From: Ariolimax columbianus
Taxonomy: Eukaryota; Mollusca; Gastropoda; Stylommatophora; Arionidae
Direction: 5' to 3'
Length of the DNA: 64,000 bases
Assembly (NCBI GenBank): GCA_036924085.1
Contig: JAVGWX010000013.1
Coordinates: 62,246,157-62,310,156 of the forward strand
Within the stretch, counting starts at the first letter, position 1. Each line of letters opens with the position of its first letter. Made by a program: the position numbers and the translations under genes. Of this stretch, positions 11,538 through 21,960 are shown piece by piece. Below the pieces are notes generated by a model. It saw only the letters and a list, made by a program, of their open reading frames with translations, had not been told where the DNA came from and did not search any database.

Positions 11538-12144
11538 TCAGCTCAGTTCATCCCGTAATCCATCAGGTCGTTGGGGCACACATGAAGACACTCCCAAATT
11601 CCCACGTCATCCCTCTCTGTCTGTCGCCGCCTGACGTATCTCACCGGGACGAAGGCCTGACCACTCAGTGATGTTGTCCATCCATCTCTTCCTTGGGCGT
11701 CCTCGTCCTCTCTGTCCCAGTACGGAACCAAAGAGTATCGAGTTGGTAATTCCGTTGGACCTCGCGATGTGCCCGCACCAGGCCATCTTTCATTTTTTGA
11801 TAGCTGTGAACAGATTTCAAAAGGACCAATAGCGTCGTCAACTCTCTGACGAATTTCTACGTTCGTGACACGATCTTTATATGTAACATTTAGGAGTTTT
11901 CTATAGCACCTCATTTTCATTGCATGTATTCTGCCCTGGATATCTGCTGTAATGGTCTAGGTCTCGCAGGCATACAGGAATATTGATAGCACCAAAGAGC
12001 GCATTAGTCTAACTTTTATGCTGAGGGCGAGTCGCTTGTCTTGCCATTTAGGTTTCAGCCGAGTCAGCGTCGCTGTTGTTTGTGCTATTCTTGCAATTAC
12101 CTCTGGCTTTGATCCCTCTTCACTGATCAATGACTAAGACAATC
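11538..12144 (-). pseudogene. LINE-R (RTE-like) C-terminal tail with 12-bp target-site duplication
   Basis: Minus-strand translation in two frames gives IAQTTATLTRLKPKWQDKRL, then SLVLSIFLYACET, ALKMRCYRKLLNVTYKDRV-like sequence and a GPFEICSQLSK segment. This is the thumb and C-terminal region of the same family as 27747-30477. The 3' end runs to 'cagttcatcccgtaatc' (plus-strand reading). The direct repeat agctgaatgact at 11526-11537 and 12145-12156 flanks it, marking a severely 5'-truncated insertion. The 125-codon frame is only part of the C-terminus and carries frameshifts. Confidence 0.85.
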
Positions 12145-12156
12145 AGCTGAATGACT

Positions 12157-12413
12157 AAGACAATTTAAATCATTTTATGAAACATATTTTAGTAAATAAA
12201 TATTGGGACGGATTTGTTGGTAGAACTGAAATGGTAAAAAAGAAAAAATGCAACCTAAACACTTACAATTTAAAAATTAATTTATATTTAAACAATTTAT
12301 GGCAAGATTTGAGTGAAAATTAACTTTAGAAACTCTGGCGCTGGACACTTTAGGAAATAAGGATATACACTTAAAAGATGACGTCTGTTTGAACATTAAT
12401 TTACTATATTTTA
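12157..12413. other. AT-rich sequence without gene
   Basis: No feature supported. Confidence 0.4.
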
Positions 12414-12680
12414 TTGTTATTTTTGCAATTATTCTTGCCCTATCCTTCTCTCTATGCCTATCTGTATTTCTCTCTGAACATTAAAATTACTATATTTAAT
12501 TTTTGCAATTTTTCTTGCATGCTCTTGTCTATCCTTTTCTTTTTCTCTCTATCTGTATTCCTCACAGTCTCTTTCTCTTTCTCGCCCTCTGTATCTCCAT
12601 CTCTGTTTCTCTCTATCTCCATATCTGTGTCTGTCTTTCTCTGTCTCCCTTCCTGTGTGTCTCTCTCCCTCCCCATTATT
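12414..12680. repeat. Pyrimidine-rich low-complexity tract
   Basis: Long tct/ctc/ctgt runs such as 'tctttctctttctcgccctc'. They keep several frames open on both strands, and none is a plausible protein. Confidence 0.8.
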
Positions 12681-13140
12681 GCACGAAGTTAATTCTTATA
12701 GAATGAGAGTATTTAGATTTTTGTTAGAATAAATATTAACAATATTTAATTTTTTATTTTTGTTTCCTGAAAGGGAAAAATCCATAAATATATGTCTTTT
12801 CACATTGTTGACAAAAATAATGTTGCAATGTTCTTGATATTTGTATGTGTGTGTGTGCGTGGTTTTTTTTGTTTTGTTCCATGCATGATACTAATATGAA
12901 TTTGCCGGGCCTGTGTACCGCAGCCAATTTAATATTTATTAATAAGATATAAATAAGGTGTATTGAAGTTTGTGAGTAGCAATCTCTTTTCTTTCTTGTC
13001 GCTGTAGAGGTCTTCTTGTAGATACTTGCAATTGATTGTGTGAACAAACAGAGGCCTGTTGTGGCATTGCATGATGGAGGGGCTGCCTCCTTTGGCCTTT
13101 TTTTTTGTTCGTTTATAATTTTTTTTTTAATTTATTAATT
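12681..13140. other. AT- and GT-rich sequence without gene
   Basis: Contains a short GT run near 12846. No other feature was seen. Confidence 0.4.
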
Positions 13141-13363
13141 TTGTGTGTGTGTGTGTGTGTTCACCTTATTCTCTATTCCCCAAGGTGGTATGTGTTGCAC
13201 TATGTTTTTAATTTGCTCCTGTCGGCCCAGTGCAACTGACTTCCATCATGCATTTATGTAAGGGTCTGCTTGTTTTACGGTTACGGCTGGTACTGTGATT
13301 GGCGAGCGAACCCAGCACGTTCGGATTGTGAGCTGTCACTTAATCACTAGCCTACGCCGTCCC
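13141..13363 (-). mobile_element. SINE-B, minus-strand copy
   Basis: The reverse complement gives the 'acggcgtaggctagtgattaag' type head, a B-box-like 'gggttcgctcgcc' and the body through 'aaggtgaacac'. It ends in a CA-rich tail seen here as a GT run at 13141-13160. Confidence 0.85.
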
Positions 13364-13520
13364 TTGTTTGTGAGATTAAAAGTTTGCCTTTCTGGATTCT
13401 ACTGGCGAAGGCATGCCTCTTTCCACTCCGACTGTAGTCCTGTGGGTGATATCAGACATATTGGTCAGTGTATGGATGTGTGTGGTATGTGTTTGAAATG
13501 TGTCCCACTGTAGCAGTTTT
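13364..13520 (-). repeat. Repeat F, shared with 54597-54760
   Basis: The order 'tttctggattctactggcga', 'tccactccgactgtagtcc', 'gggtgatatcag' recurs in the 314-bp insertion at 54597-54910. A weaker piece is near 23980-24040. The 54.6-kb copy starts with a poly-T, so the element runs on the minus strand with a poly-A tail. Confidence 0.6.
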
Positions 13521-13824
13521 GCCAATCCTTTCTATACGTGGTCATACCGAGAAAAATCACATATGTCTAGTCATCCTGGACACAAAGTGGTTTCTAATCT
13601 GGTATGTTGGGACTGCACATTGATCTTGCACTCTATTTGCACCTCTACACTATACACTCTTCTCCTTTCGTCTTTGTTCATCTCCTTTTTCTTAGTTCCT
13701 TGGTCAGTGACTGTCACTGCCTAATGGTATCTTTTAGGGCTTTAACAAAATCCCTTCACTTCACCTGGTGTGCAGCCATTTTTTTGGACAGTGCCCCAAC
13801 CTTGATTCATGATTCTCATCCCTG
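13521..13824. other. No recognisable feature
   Basis: No gene or repeat supported. Overlapping short frames here share no family motif. Confidence 0.4.
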
Positions 13825-13972
13825 CACTGAAAGGTGCAAAAATCGCAGTCAAGCTGTAAACTAGCGACACAACGCAATCCATTCTCCAGACTACATCCTG
13901 CTACTTGCAAAATCCTTTTCAGGGCTTGGTAGCACGAGAGTGAGAACTAACGCAGAAGAAGAATCATTTTCA
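13825..13972 (+). repeat. A-rep, 3' part, GAA-tailed
   Basis: Contains 'aaggtgcaaaaatcgcagtc', 'aagctgtaaac', 'cttttcagggcttggtagc' and ends 'cgcagaagaagaa'. This is the short 3' form of A-rep (see 24926-25462). Confidence 0.8.
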
Positions 13973-14439
13973 TTTCTTAGCCTCTACGGTTCTTCACCGA
14001 TTAACTTGGGTTGACCTCACATTCATCTTCCCTTTTGCCCATACCAAAGCAGTTCTGTTGATGCTGTCTGGTTGTTTAGAACATGGGCTGTCCAATTTTA
14101 ATTATGATGATGTTCACGTCTTCTTGATTGTTCCGGGTAAGCAGCTCTCGGTTGGTGATGGTGTGTCTTTGACATTCGTGCAGGCCAATATTGGATCTGA
14201 ATTTCTCTACCTTTGGAATTTCTGTCTGTACAGTGACCATAAGCCTGCTCTTATTGATTTCCAACTTTCAAAGAGTTCTTTTACATGCACAGGCCTGCAC
14301 ACTGGCCCTCTGAGATTATTGGCCATCTCCACCAGGACTAAGAGCCTGTTCTTGCCTCCATGGAGACCAGTACTTGCTCCTGGTAAACAATATTGCTTTT
14401 ACATAATACTGCAAGACTCCTTCCTCCCACTTTTATTGA
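13973..14439. other. Unassigned
   Basis: A 151-codon plus-strand frame starts at 14058, but it runs straight into the A-rep copy at 14440 and shows no domain. I do not accept it as a gene. Confidence 0.4.
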
Positions 14440-14572
14440 CTGGGATGGTCCTGCTGAAGTCGGATGTGTTGGACAGAAAGGTGCAAATATCGCAGTCAAG
14501 CTGTAAACTCTGACATAACGCAATCTGTTCTCTGGACAACATTCTGCTATTTGCAACGAAAAAGAAGAAGTG
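14440..14572 (+). repeat. A-rep, 3' part, GAA-tailed
   Basis: Starts at 'cctgctgaagtcggatgtg', the same internal point as other short A-rep copies, and ends 'gaaaaagaagaag'. Confidence 0.82.
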
Positions 14573-14639
14573 ACTGGGATATGTCACTGTTGATAGAAAC
14601 CTCCTCTTGTTAGTGTCATTCTGTTCTGTGAGCAGCAAA

Positions 14640-15065
14640 TGATATAAGCATGTTATTGTTTTGTTAGGCATCTCTGCATTACAGGCAGACCCATAGGTTG
14701 TACACATTCCTGCTCCGTAAGTTTATTTTAGCAGGTTGCAGACAATGAGGATACTAATAATTTGTGTAGGTCCCTGGTAGCACATATTCCTGCTCCGTCC
14801 TCTCAGGCAACCATTCTTGTCTACAGGCAGATCCGTAGGTCTCAACAGATTTGTAGGTCCCTTTTAGCAGATGTCAGAGGATGTGGATACTAAATGTCTG
14901 TAGGTCCCAGACAGTACACCTTCCTGCTTCATCCTTTGAGGCACTCATTCTTGTTTACAGGTGGATCCATAGGTCTTTTTCAGCATTTGGCAGAGGACGT
15001 TGATACTAATAGTTCGTGTAGCTCCCTGATTGTACACACTCATTCTCCGTCCTCTCAGACGTCTG
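14640..15065. repeat. Degenerate tandem repeat, about 140-bp unit, three copies
   Basis: The block 'caggcagatccgtaggtc', 'gatactaa', 'gtaggtccc', 'cctgctccgtcctctcag' recurs near 14685, 14827 and 14962. Confidence 0.75.
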
Positions 15066-15133
15066 TGTTCGACCCAACAATTGATTCAAAGAATGTACTG
15101 TTTGTGATGTGCAGCTGGAACTGATATTCCCAT

Positions 15134-15415
15134 CTGAAAGCCTCACTGAAGAATTGCGGCATTGACCCTGATAATTGGGAGAACATTGCTGCCGATCGCT
15201 CTACCTGGCGTAGTCAAATCTCTACTGGCACGACACATATGGAGTGGAGAAGAATCAAGGAAGCTGCACAGAGACGGGAGACATCAAAGTCAAGAGACGA
15301 GTTGCTTCCGTCTGATGGTCAGATGGTATTTCCCTTCCCTCAGTGTGACGAATGCTTTCGGGCTCAGATTGATTTGATCAGCCACTTACAAACCCACTCC
15401 AGGATAGACAGATGA
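15134..15415 (+). pseudogene. LINE C-terminal piece with a C2H2 zinc finger
   Basis: An open frame of 93 codons ends at 15415 and has no upstream ATG. It reads LKASLKNCGIDPDNWENIA, then RSTWRSQISTG and KEAAQRRE, and ends with a zinc finger CDECFRAQIDLISHLQTH (C-x2-C...H-x3-H). This is the terminal region of LINE polymerases that finish in a C2H2 knuckle thought to help nucleic-acid binding. The upstream reverse transcriptase is absent, so it is a strongly 5'-truncated copy. The frame itself is unbroken, which suggests a fairly recent insertion. No target-site duplication was identified. Confidence 0.75.
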
Positions 15416-16029
15416 CAATGTAGTCCTCTTTGGAAACGATGCACAAACAACTATTATACTGGGATGTCTGAACACGCAGGTCCTCGTTGATCGCTATGCC
15501 TTTTCTTTGCCGAACGATTTTTAGCCAGGATTTCCCTGGTGATATGTGACAGTACTTGAACTCTTCAGGATCTCCTTGAATTATATGACCTCAAAGCAAT
15601 GGCAGATAATGGTTACATTCGTCATTTTGGACGAACCAACTGGTAATGCACTATGATTATGGATGTTTCCAGCCGTGAATAGTTGGTTTCTGGTATATAT
15701 TCCACACCAGTTTTCACTAAAAGGGACAATCTATGTTTTGTATTGCATCTGGTCAGTGCTAATTGTCAAGATATGTGTAGTTACGTACTTTCTGTTCAAA
15801 AAATTTATGTTCGCCAGAATGGCCATTTCTGAAAATAGAGAGCTATATGCATTCTCATGATGCATTCCACATATTATTTTGGTTATGAATTGTCTGTCTA
15901 GTACTTGTCCATACACGAAGCCTGTTCTAATTTTATCTTTAGTTCGCATACATCACAATTTGTTTGCAATACCCTTGTTGACCCCTCCTGTTTCAAGCAT
16001 ACCAAATTTTGTATGTGTAATACCAGTGA
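15416..16029. other. No recognisable feature
   Basis: No supported gene or repeat. Confidence 0.4.
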
Positions 16030-16560
16030 GAGGGGGGACCAGTGATCTCGAGGTAAGGTATTCACCTTGGTTGCTGGAGGTCTTGGGTTCAAATAACGGG
16101 GGAGACCGGGATTTTACGTGGAGTAGTGAGATAAGACACCTGTGTGCACTTGAAAATCCCGTAGCAGTTGGAAATAGAAAAGAGTAGACTTAACGGCCGC
16201 AGCTGAGGCAAAATTTAAGTTAAAATCTGCTCACGTTATTCTATGGATTTTCGCCCCACAGAATATGTCGCAAAAAGCGAACTATGTGGCTATAACATCA
16301 GGTCTTCATTATATGGTTAGCGGAGTGGCATAGATGGCACCCGACAGACTGCGGGTCTACTTGCTCTAATTTACACTTCCAACACCACGTCCCAAAAATA
16401 GACGATTGAATATTTCAGAGTCTACTAACCTGCTGGTTGCTAACAGATACTGGGATTGATCTGGCAAGTCACCAGCAGATTTTCGCCTGCCAAAAATATG
16501 AAACAAAGGAGGTCACACCTCCCTCTGACGTCTAACAACCCAAGTGGACAAGATAAATAA
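16030..16560 (+). mobile_element. SINE-D, full-length tRNA-headed copy
   Basis: Begins with a Pol III-type head: 'gtgatctcgaggtaaggt' as A-box region and 'gggttcaaataac' as B-box. A body follows with 'gagtagacttaacggccgc', 'ggttagcggagtggcataga', 'gggattgatctggcaagtc' and the 'ggtcacacctcc' end. At about 530 bp it is long for a SINE. Relatives: 904-1256, 3460-3560 (minus), and 27604-27746 plus 30478-30845. Confidence 0.85.
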
Positions 16561-16829
16561 ATATTAGTGAGTAGAAGCTTGTGACCTCAGCAGCCCCATT
16601 TCTGCCCATATTGCCTTGTGGGATACCCAATCGCAAGAAAGACCGGGATAAAACCCTAAGAAAAATCTGCATCCGCTTCTGCTATCAGTCGTCCTGACTA
16701 TGTCTTGCCACTGAACCAGGGTAGGCTTAGGCTGTTGTGCGCAACTCTCCTTCACTATAATAAAATTCATGTGCAAGTCACTTTGTTTTAATTTCACATT
16801 CGTTACACCACTTTCTACTGCGAAGTGCA
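16561..16829. other. Unassigned
   Basis: An 88-codon minus-strand frame covers this stretch with no recognisable motif. Not supported as a gene. Confidence 0.4.
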
Positions 16830-17020
16830 CAATGGAAGTGCCTTTGATATTTGGTGCATGGAATATTCACACCCTCATGGGTCGTGTGCACAAAAAAAAT
16901 TCTCCACTCTGGTGGAAGGGGGTATCCTGTTTCCTTGTACTAAATGCAACAGACAAAATCGAGGCTTGGATTGGCTTATTTAGCCATCTTCGAACTCTTG
17001 CGAACAGTGAATGTTGACAA
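16830..17020 (+). pseudogene. Possible LINE endonuclease N-terminus fragment
   Basis: The translation MEVPLIFGAWNIHTLMGR resembles the start of apurinic-like LINE endonucleases (pattern xxGTWNVRTL), where the Asn binds the catalytic metal. Downstream similarity fades at once. Short and uncertain. Confidence 0.4.
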
Positions 17021-17104
17021 TGTGTCATAGATTACAATGGACACACCTTGAATCGCTTTTTTGAATGTCACTGTAATCGTCTTCCTTCATTCAAATGTCA
17101 ATAC

Positions 17105-17325
17105 GACTTTTTCCCATTGCTGGGATAGTCTATGGTTTTGTTTTTAGGCTGAGAATTACAGGCCGCTTTGCCACTGTTGTCGCCACGTCGTGTGCTGGCT
17201 ATGTTTGTTTATTTCACGCCCAACAGAAAAACAACATATGCCATACCAGGATTTGAACCACTGCCTTCGGCAAGCATGCCTCGAAACCATTCGGCCACGC
17301 CTCTTCTCTCAGCTCGCTATACAAA
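17105..17325 (-). mobile_element. SINE-E, tRNA-derived
   Basis: The reverse complement carries 'gcgtggccgaatggtttcga' (A-box of Ser/Leu tRNA type) and 'gtggttcaaatcctggta' (B-box). A body follows with 'aacaaacatagccagcacac' and 'ccagcaatgggaaaaagtc'. The second copy at 26998-27230 confirms the family. Confidence 0.83.
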
Positions 17326-17339
17326 AACCTCTTGCATTC

Positions 17340-17705
17340 GAGCAAGGTGGCCAGCCTATCTCAGTTGAACTTTCTGCAAAAGCGCATGAATGCCAGGCAT
17401 GCTGGCTCTGGATAGGACTTGATTATTTGTGATAGAATCCTGCCATTGAATATCCAGTATGTGCCTCAGGCATATCATCTGAAAGTGATTGAACCTACTA
17501 GAATCTCCGGTCCAGCTCTCGCACTCGTAGAGCGAGGTGGAAGACACAGTAGACCTTCAATTTAGTCGTTATGCCAATTCCTCGACATTCCCATGCTGTC
17601 TGGCACAATCGACAAAATGATGTGCTAGCTTTTGCTAATTCTGTTAGCCAACTCATCTGTGATCTTGACAGCGTGCTTCCAAAATAGACGAATTTGTAAA
17701 CATTA
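17340..17705 (-). pseudogene. LINE polymerase C-terminal fragment
   Basis: Minus-strand pieces in order: KFVYFGSTLSRSQMS, ELAKASTSFCRLC, WECRGIGITTKLKVY, then LYECESWT, FNHFQMICLRHILDIQWQD and LLQKVQLRXAGHLARMQE. This matches the thumb-to-C-terminus of animal LINEs with LYGCETW and RWxGHVxRM blocks. Several frameshifts and stops are present. The SINE-E copy lies immediately 3' of it. Confidence 0.72.
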
Positions 17706-17749
17706 AAAAATATATCTCTTTGAAACCACTAGTTGATTATACGTTTAAT

Positions 17750-17955
17750 TGGTGCTGGTTGATATGAAATTAATTTTTAGTTTCTTGGGGCTAATTGGTA
17801 ATATGTTATGTCTGGGGCTGGTTGGTATATGTTATGTCTGGGGCTGGTTGGTATATGTTTTGTCTGGGGCTGGTTGGTATATGTTTTGTTAGGGGCTGGT
17901 TGGTATATGTTTTGTTAGGGGCTGGTTGGTAATATGTTGTACATGGTGCAGGTTG
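17750..17955. repeat. Minisatellite, 26-bp unit, about seven copies
   Basis: The unit 'ggggctggttggtatatgtt' plus 'ttgtct' repeats with few changes. Confidence 0.93.
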
Positions 17956-18114
17956 GTACATGACCTCAGTTTTATTTACAATAATGGTCAAGCCCCTAGC
18001 TATACAGTAGAACTGATTTTACATTAGTGCTGAACAGAATCATTCATAGGTGTCTGTCTCTAGACCATGTGCTTGAAGTTGTGTCCAGCTCTGTCTCGAA
18101 TATTTCAACACTTA
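17956..18114. other. Unassigned spacer
   Basis: Nothing supported. Confidence 0.4.
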
Positions 18115-18540
18115 ACTTATCTTAACGTCTTTATACTGGTTTAGAAGACCCTGTAGAGTCTGTATACAACCAGTTACATTTACATCACCTTGCTCTAAAA
18201 TCTATGCGCATCCAGTTTATTCTTAAATGCATAAACTGTCCCTGTCTCCACTACCTCCCCTGGCAATTCATTCCAAGCAGACACCACTCTCTGACTAAAA
18301 AAATATTTCCTAATATCTAACATGGACCTCTCTTTAGTCAGCTTGTAGCTATGCCCTCGTGTTATTGTAGGTGGCTGTATTTTAAAAAACTTGTTTATAG
18401 TCTAATTTATCCATTCCTCTGATCATCTTATAAACCTGTATTAAGTCACCACGAATTCTTCTCTCTTCGAGACACTGTAGGCCAGTTTTTCTGTCGTTCC
18501 TCAAAACTGTAATTCTGGAATCCCACTATCATCTTTGTCT
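18115..18540 (-). pseudogene. CR1-like LINE C-terminal tail with TTAAG-type 3' repeats
   Basis: The minus strand encodes, with frameshifts, the same C-terminus as 42232-42704: a YKMIRG-like start, KLTKERS-like and [16 protein letters not shown] blocks, AWNXLPGEVVE and [13 protein letters not shown] end. A short untranslated tail ending in repeats of 'ttaag' follows (plus strand 'cttaacttatcttaacg'). Such short 3' repeats and extreme 5' truncation are usual for CR1/L2-type elements. Confidence 0.8.
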
Positions 18541-18599
18541 GCTATGGCTGTAAATGCTGATCCACGAATGACAGTCTCTGCCACAGATCATACAACCAA

Positions 18600-19315
18600 G
18601 CTGAGGAGGCGAGCTTGCCAGGGCATTCTTTGATCTCTTCAGTCTTTCTCTTTTCTCTTCAGCCAGAAGGCCACTGCGCCCCCTCCAACTGACTGTCACC
18701 AAACAGCTCGATCCTGAGCAATTGTTTTCCAGCCCTCAGATGGGATGTCACATGACTTCATGTCCCTCTTGCATAAGTCTTTGAGTTGCAGTGTGGGAAC
18801 AGCCGATTCAAACTCTAATGGCCAGCTGTCCGTAGAGGATATTCTTGGCAGCCTCTCATCTTCCATGCGGTAAACATGCCCCAACCATCGAGGCCATCGC
18901 TGGCTCATCAGCGATGCTGTAAAACCACATTATGTGGCACTCTCACAGGAATACCCTGTGTGCAGACAGTTGTCTTTTCCATGGCGAGCCCAGACTGCTT
19001 GCATCCCACAGCAAATCCGTCTCTGTAGGACCTCCTCACCATTGGACACTAGAACAGCATCATCCACAAATAGCATCTCCCCAATGAACCGTCATCGCAT
19101 GCAGTCGGGATAAGTTCAAACAACCGTCCATCTGACCTCGTGCAGATAAACACCGTCCACAGATGTGCCATAAGCAAACAATAGGATCATGGAGAAGATC
19201 CCAAAGACGGTTGGAACGAGCAAACGTCCCAGCTTCACTCCTGTCCTGAATAATACACTTTTAATTTTACTGTGAGAATTAGCATTTTCATATTGGGCGA
19301 AGTGAGTCAAATTCT
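18600..19315 (-). pseudogene. LINE-S polymerase fragment, internally deleted
   Basis: The minus strand begins in the reverse transcriptase palm: LFRTGVKLGRLLVPTVFGIF (family RSGVKQGCVLAPTLFGIFF), AYGTSVDGVYLH, then EMLFVDDAVLVSNGEEVLQ, where FVDDA replaces F-ADDA. A gap follows, then RWPRWLGHVYRMEDERLPR and CKRDMKSCDI near the C-terminus. Motif C aspartates remain but stops and the deletion inactivate it. Related copy on the plus strand at 33990-34620. Confidence 0.78.
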
Positions 19316-19629
19316 AACATTACTGTTCTGGTTTATTCCTGTAACTACCCAGAAAGGTAAAAATTGTGAACTTCTTCAATTGTCTGAGCATTAATTGTTA
19401 TTGGCCAAAGAGAGTTAAAGCAAATCTGACTTTTTTTACCCATGAAAAATATACTGTCTTAAAAGCATAATGCAGATAAATATAGAGTGTCGTTGTTAAT
19501 CATATTAGCAGAGTTGTGTTTGTGAACTGATTGTCTAAATGGGGTCATGAGAAGAGTTTGTTTTTGTTGTGATGGCATTGTTTAGTCCATCAAATAATCT
19601 TCAGGATGTTGTTCGGAGAACGTTGTGTC

Positions 19630-19756
19630 ATAGTTAAAACTTGAATGCGATGTTTCCACCGTTCGGTTCGACACATCCGACTTCAGCAGACATTTTTGGG
19701 TACCGGGCTAGTCTTCCTTCTTGATCCCTTGTCCTCGGCGAGTCTGAACAGTTGCA
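19630..19756 (-). repeat. A-rep fragment upstream of minisatellites
   Basis: Has 'gttcgacacatccgacttca', 'ttttgggtaccgggctag' and 'gttgcagcctgttatc' in minus A-rep order. It runs into the two arrays at 19757-20515, which grow out of A-rep sequence. Confidence 0.8.
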
Positions 19757-20190
19757 GCCTGTTATCTACGGTCAACATGTGGAGGTGGCCTGTTATCTAC
19801 GGTCAACATGTGGAGGTGGCCTGTTATCTACGGTCAACATGTGGAGGTGGCCTGTTATCTACGGTCAACATGTGGAGGTGGCCTGCTATCTAGGGTCAAC
19901 ATGTGGAGGTGGCCTGTTATCTAGGGTCAACATGTGGAGGTGGCCTGTTATCTAGGGTCAACACGTGGAGGTGGCCTGTTATCTAGGGTCAACACGTGGA
20001 GGTGGCCTGTTATCTAGGGTCAACATGTGGAGGTAGCCTGTTATCTAGGGTCAACATGTGGAGGTAGCCTGTTATCTAGGGTCAACATGTGGAGGTGGCC
20101 TGTTATCTAGGGTCAACATGTGGAGGTAGCCTGTTATCTAGGGTTAACATGTGGAGGTGGCCTGTTATCTAGGGTCAACATGTGGAGGTG
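19757..20190. repeat. Minisatellite within A-rep, 31-bp unit, about 14 copies
   Basis: The unit 'gttatctagggtcaacatgt' plus 'ggaggtggcct' corresponds to the A-rep block 'gttatccaggatcaccgcgtggaggtg'. The 82- and 67-codon frames here are artefacts of the array. Confidence 0.93.
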
Positions 20191-20515
20191 GCCCTGACAC
20201 TATCAGTCAGCTCTGGGATGCGGGCCCTGACACTATCAGTCAGCTCAGGGATGCTGGCCCTGACACTATCAGTCAGCTCAGGGATGCTGGCCCTGACACT
20301 ATCAGTCAGCTCTGGGATGCGGGCCCTGACACTATCAGTCAGCTCTGGGATGCTGGCCCTGACACTATCAGTCAGCTCAGGGATGCTGGCCCTGACACTA
20401 TCAGTCAGCTCAGGGATGCTGGCCCTGACACTATCAGTCAGCTCTGGTATGCTGGCCCTGACACTATCAATCAGCTCAGGGATGCTGGCCCTGACACTAT
20501 CAGTCAGCTTTGGGG
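20191..20515. repeat. Minisatellite within A-rep, 33-bp unit, ten copies
   Basis: The unit 'ccctgacactatcagtcagc' plus 'tcagggatgctgg' corresponds to the A-rep block 'ccctgacgctagcagtcagctctgg'. Because 33 is divisible by three, frames of 122 to 220 codons stay open on both strands. None is a gene. Confidence 0.93.
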
Positions 20516-20534
20516 CGTTGACTACTACAGGCCA

Positions 20535-21060
20535 TGCACCCAATCAATCAATACTGTCGATCATCTATACTTGTCGGAGCATATGCCATTGACAACCCTC
20601 CAGGAAGTTTGGTCTTTAACTGTGCTTTCTGCCTCTACATTTGAGGTCCAGAGACTGAAGTTCATTCTCACAGTCTTCTCTCTAGGTGTTTCTTGGTCTA
20701 CCTCTCTTCCTCTTCTCACGTGGATTCCATGTCAGAGCATGTTTGATTGTGCTTTCCGTAGCATCTGTTCTGTCCATGCCATATCTCTTCTGTTTTATCT
20801 GTTGTCCCACTAGCTGGTGTTGACTCCTATCCCATAAGCCTTCATTCCGCACCAAATCCTTCGCAGACATTTATTGACAAACGACTGGAGTTTCCTCTGT
20901 ATTGCATGTGTCGTTCTCTAAGTTTCTGCTCCGTACATGAGAACTGACTTGACATTGGAATTATACAATCTAAACTTGGTATTAGTCTTTATTTCCCTGG
21001 ATTTCAATATATTATTCAGTACTGGAATCTGGAATACTGTCCATCATCATCAGTTTCATA
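20535..21060 (-). pseudogene. RTE-like LINE C-terminal tail
   Basis: The minus strand reads, across frameshifts, VSSVLTYGAET-like, QRKLQSFVNKCLRRI, an altered RWIGHTLR segment (MAWTEQMLRKAQSNML) and EKRKRGRPRNT, ending near NFLEGCQ. This is the LYGAETW, basic GRP and terminal block of RTE-like polymerases. The copy is broken and 5'-truncated. Confidence 0.75.
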
Positions 21061-21734
21061 ACCTAGAATGTCTTTTAGGCACCGTTATTGCAGTTTGTTA
21101 TACCAGCGCGCTCCATACAACAACGGTATGTCTTGGTCCGCTACATACCTGACGGAACCCACATCTCTCCAGGTGGCAGTTCATTATAGTTGTCTAAATT
21201 TCATACAACAAAGCTGACACTTTGCAGCTAAGACGAAGGACGCCAATCTCGTGAAGTTCAGCCGTGTGAACTAGACTGTGAGATTGACACATGTTTAAGC
21301 GAAGTGCTATTCATATAGCCGATGTCCATTCCATGATAATCGGACGGAAGAAAACACACAAAACGAACGAATTAACCAGTCCAAATGGAAAACAACACAT
21401 TTCCGTGAACACAAGTGTAAGTCGTCGACTAGTGTGAATTCCCGGCAAATTCATGGTCTGGCGGTTTCTGTATTGAACTAAATCAGCAGAGCAATCTAGA
21501 CCTGCAGCCAGTTACGTCGCCATCTTCACTGCTCTTTCCTTACCTTTCCTATTCTAACCCTTACATTTCCTATGTGCCCTGAAGTATCTGTGATGTGAAG
21601 GTTTTCACCTCTCTCAGTGCATCACCTGCAAGCATGACTGGCTCTTTACTCCAGTTCAGTCAGCAGTTTAACCTTTTCCAGTTTAGCCTTTTCCAGTCCA
21701 GCCAGCAGTTTAACCTTTTCCAGACTATCCAACA
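21061..21734. other. Unassigned
   Basis: A small direct repeat of 'cagtttaaccttttccag' is present at 21660-21720. No gene supported. Confidence 0.4.
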
Positions 21735-21960
21735 ACCCACAGGGACAGGGCAAATGTTGACATTTGAGGATGACATCCTAACATACAGGACTGACTCAGA
21801 CAGGCAAGAGTTGGTCAAAGACATCCAGGAAACCTTGCAAGCAATCTCACATTGGTGCAGCGACTCATGCTCCAAGATTAATCCGAACAAGGCCTGCATG
21901 ATGTGGTGCTCTTTGAATAATTCCACAGTAAAGGCTGAACTCCTGGGCATCACCCTGAAG
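21735..21960 (+). pseudogene. LINE-N reverse transcriptase fragment
   Basis: The frame reads TGQMLTFEDDILTYRTDSDR, then VKDIQETLQAISHWC and NKACMMWCSLNN, almost the same as the 37060-37260 part of the polymerase at 36676. The catalytic FADD is changed to FEDD. Similarity stops abruptly near 21958, where a 47-bp array begins. Confidence 0.88.

Noticed and set aside
14058..14513. 151-codon plus-strand frame
   Set aside because: It reads into an A-rep copy and shows no domain or splice context.
16030..16110. Possible functional tRNA gene
   Set aside because: A and B boxes are present but the acceptor stem cannot be closed and the sequence continues as the SINE-D body. The same holds for the heads at 4433, 7980-8050, 17260, 26998, 41722, 57130, 60880, 61757 and 62940.
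20151..20813. 220-codon frame and its antisense partner of 122 codons
   Set aside because: Same cause: 33-bp array in A-rep, running into a LINE tail on the opposite strand.
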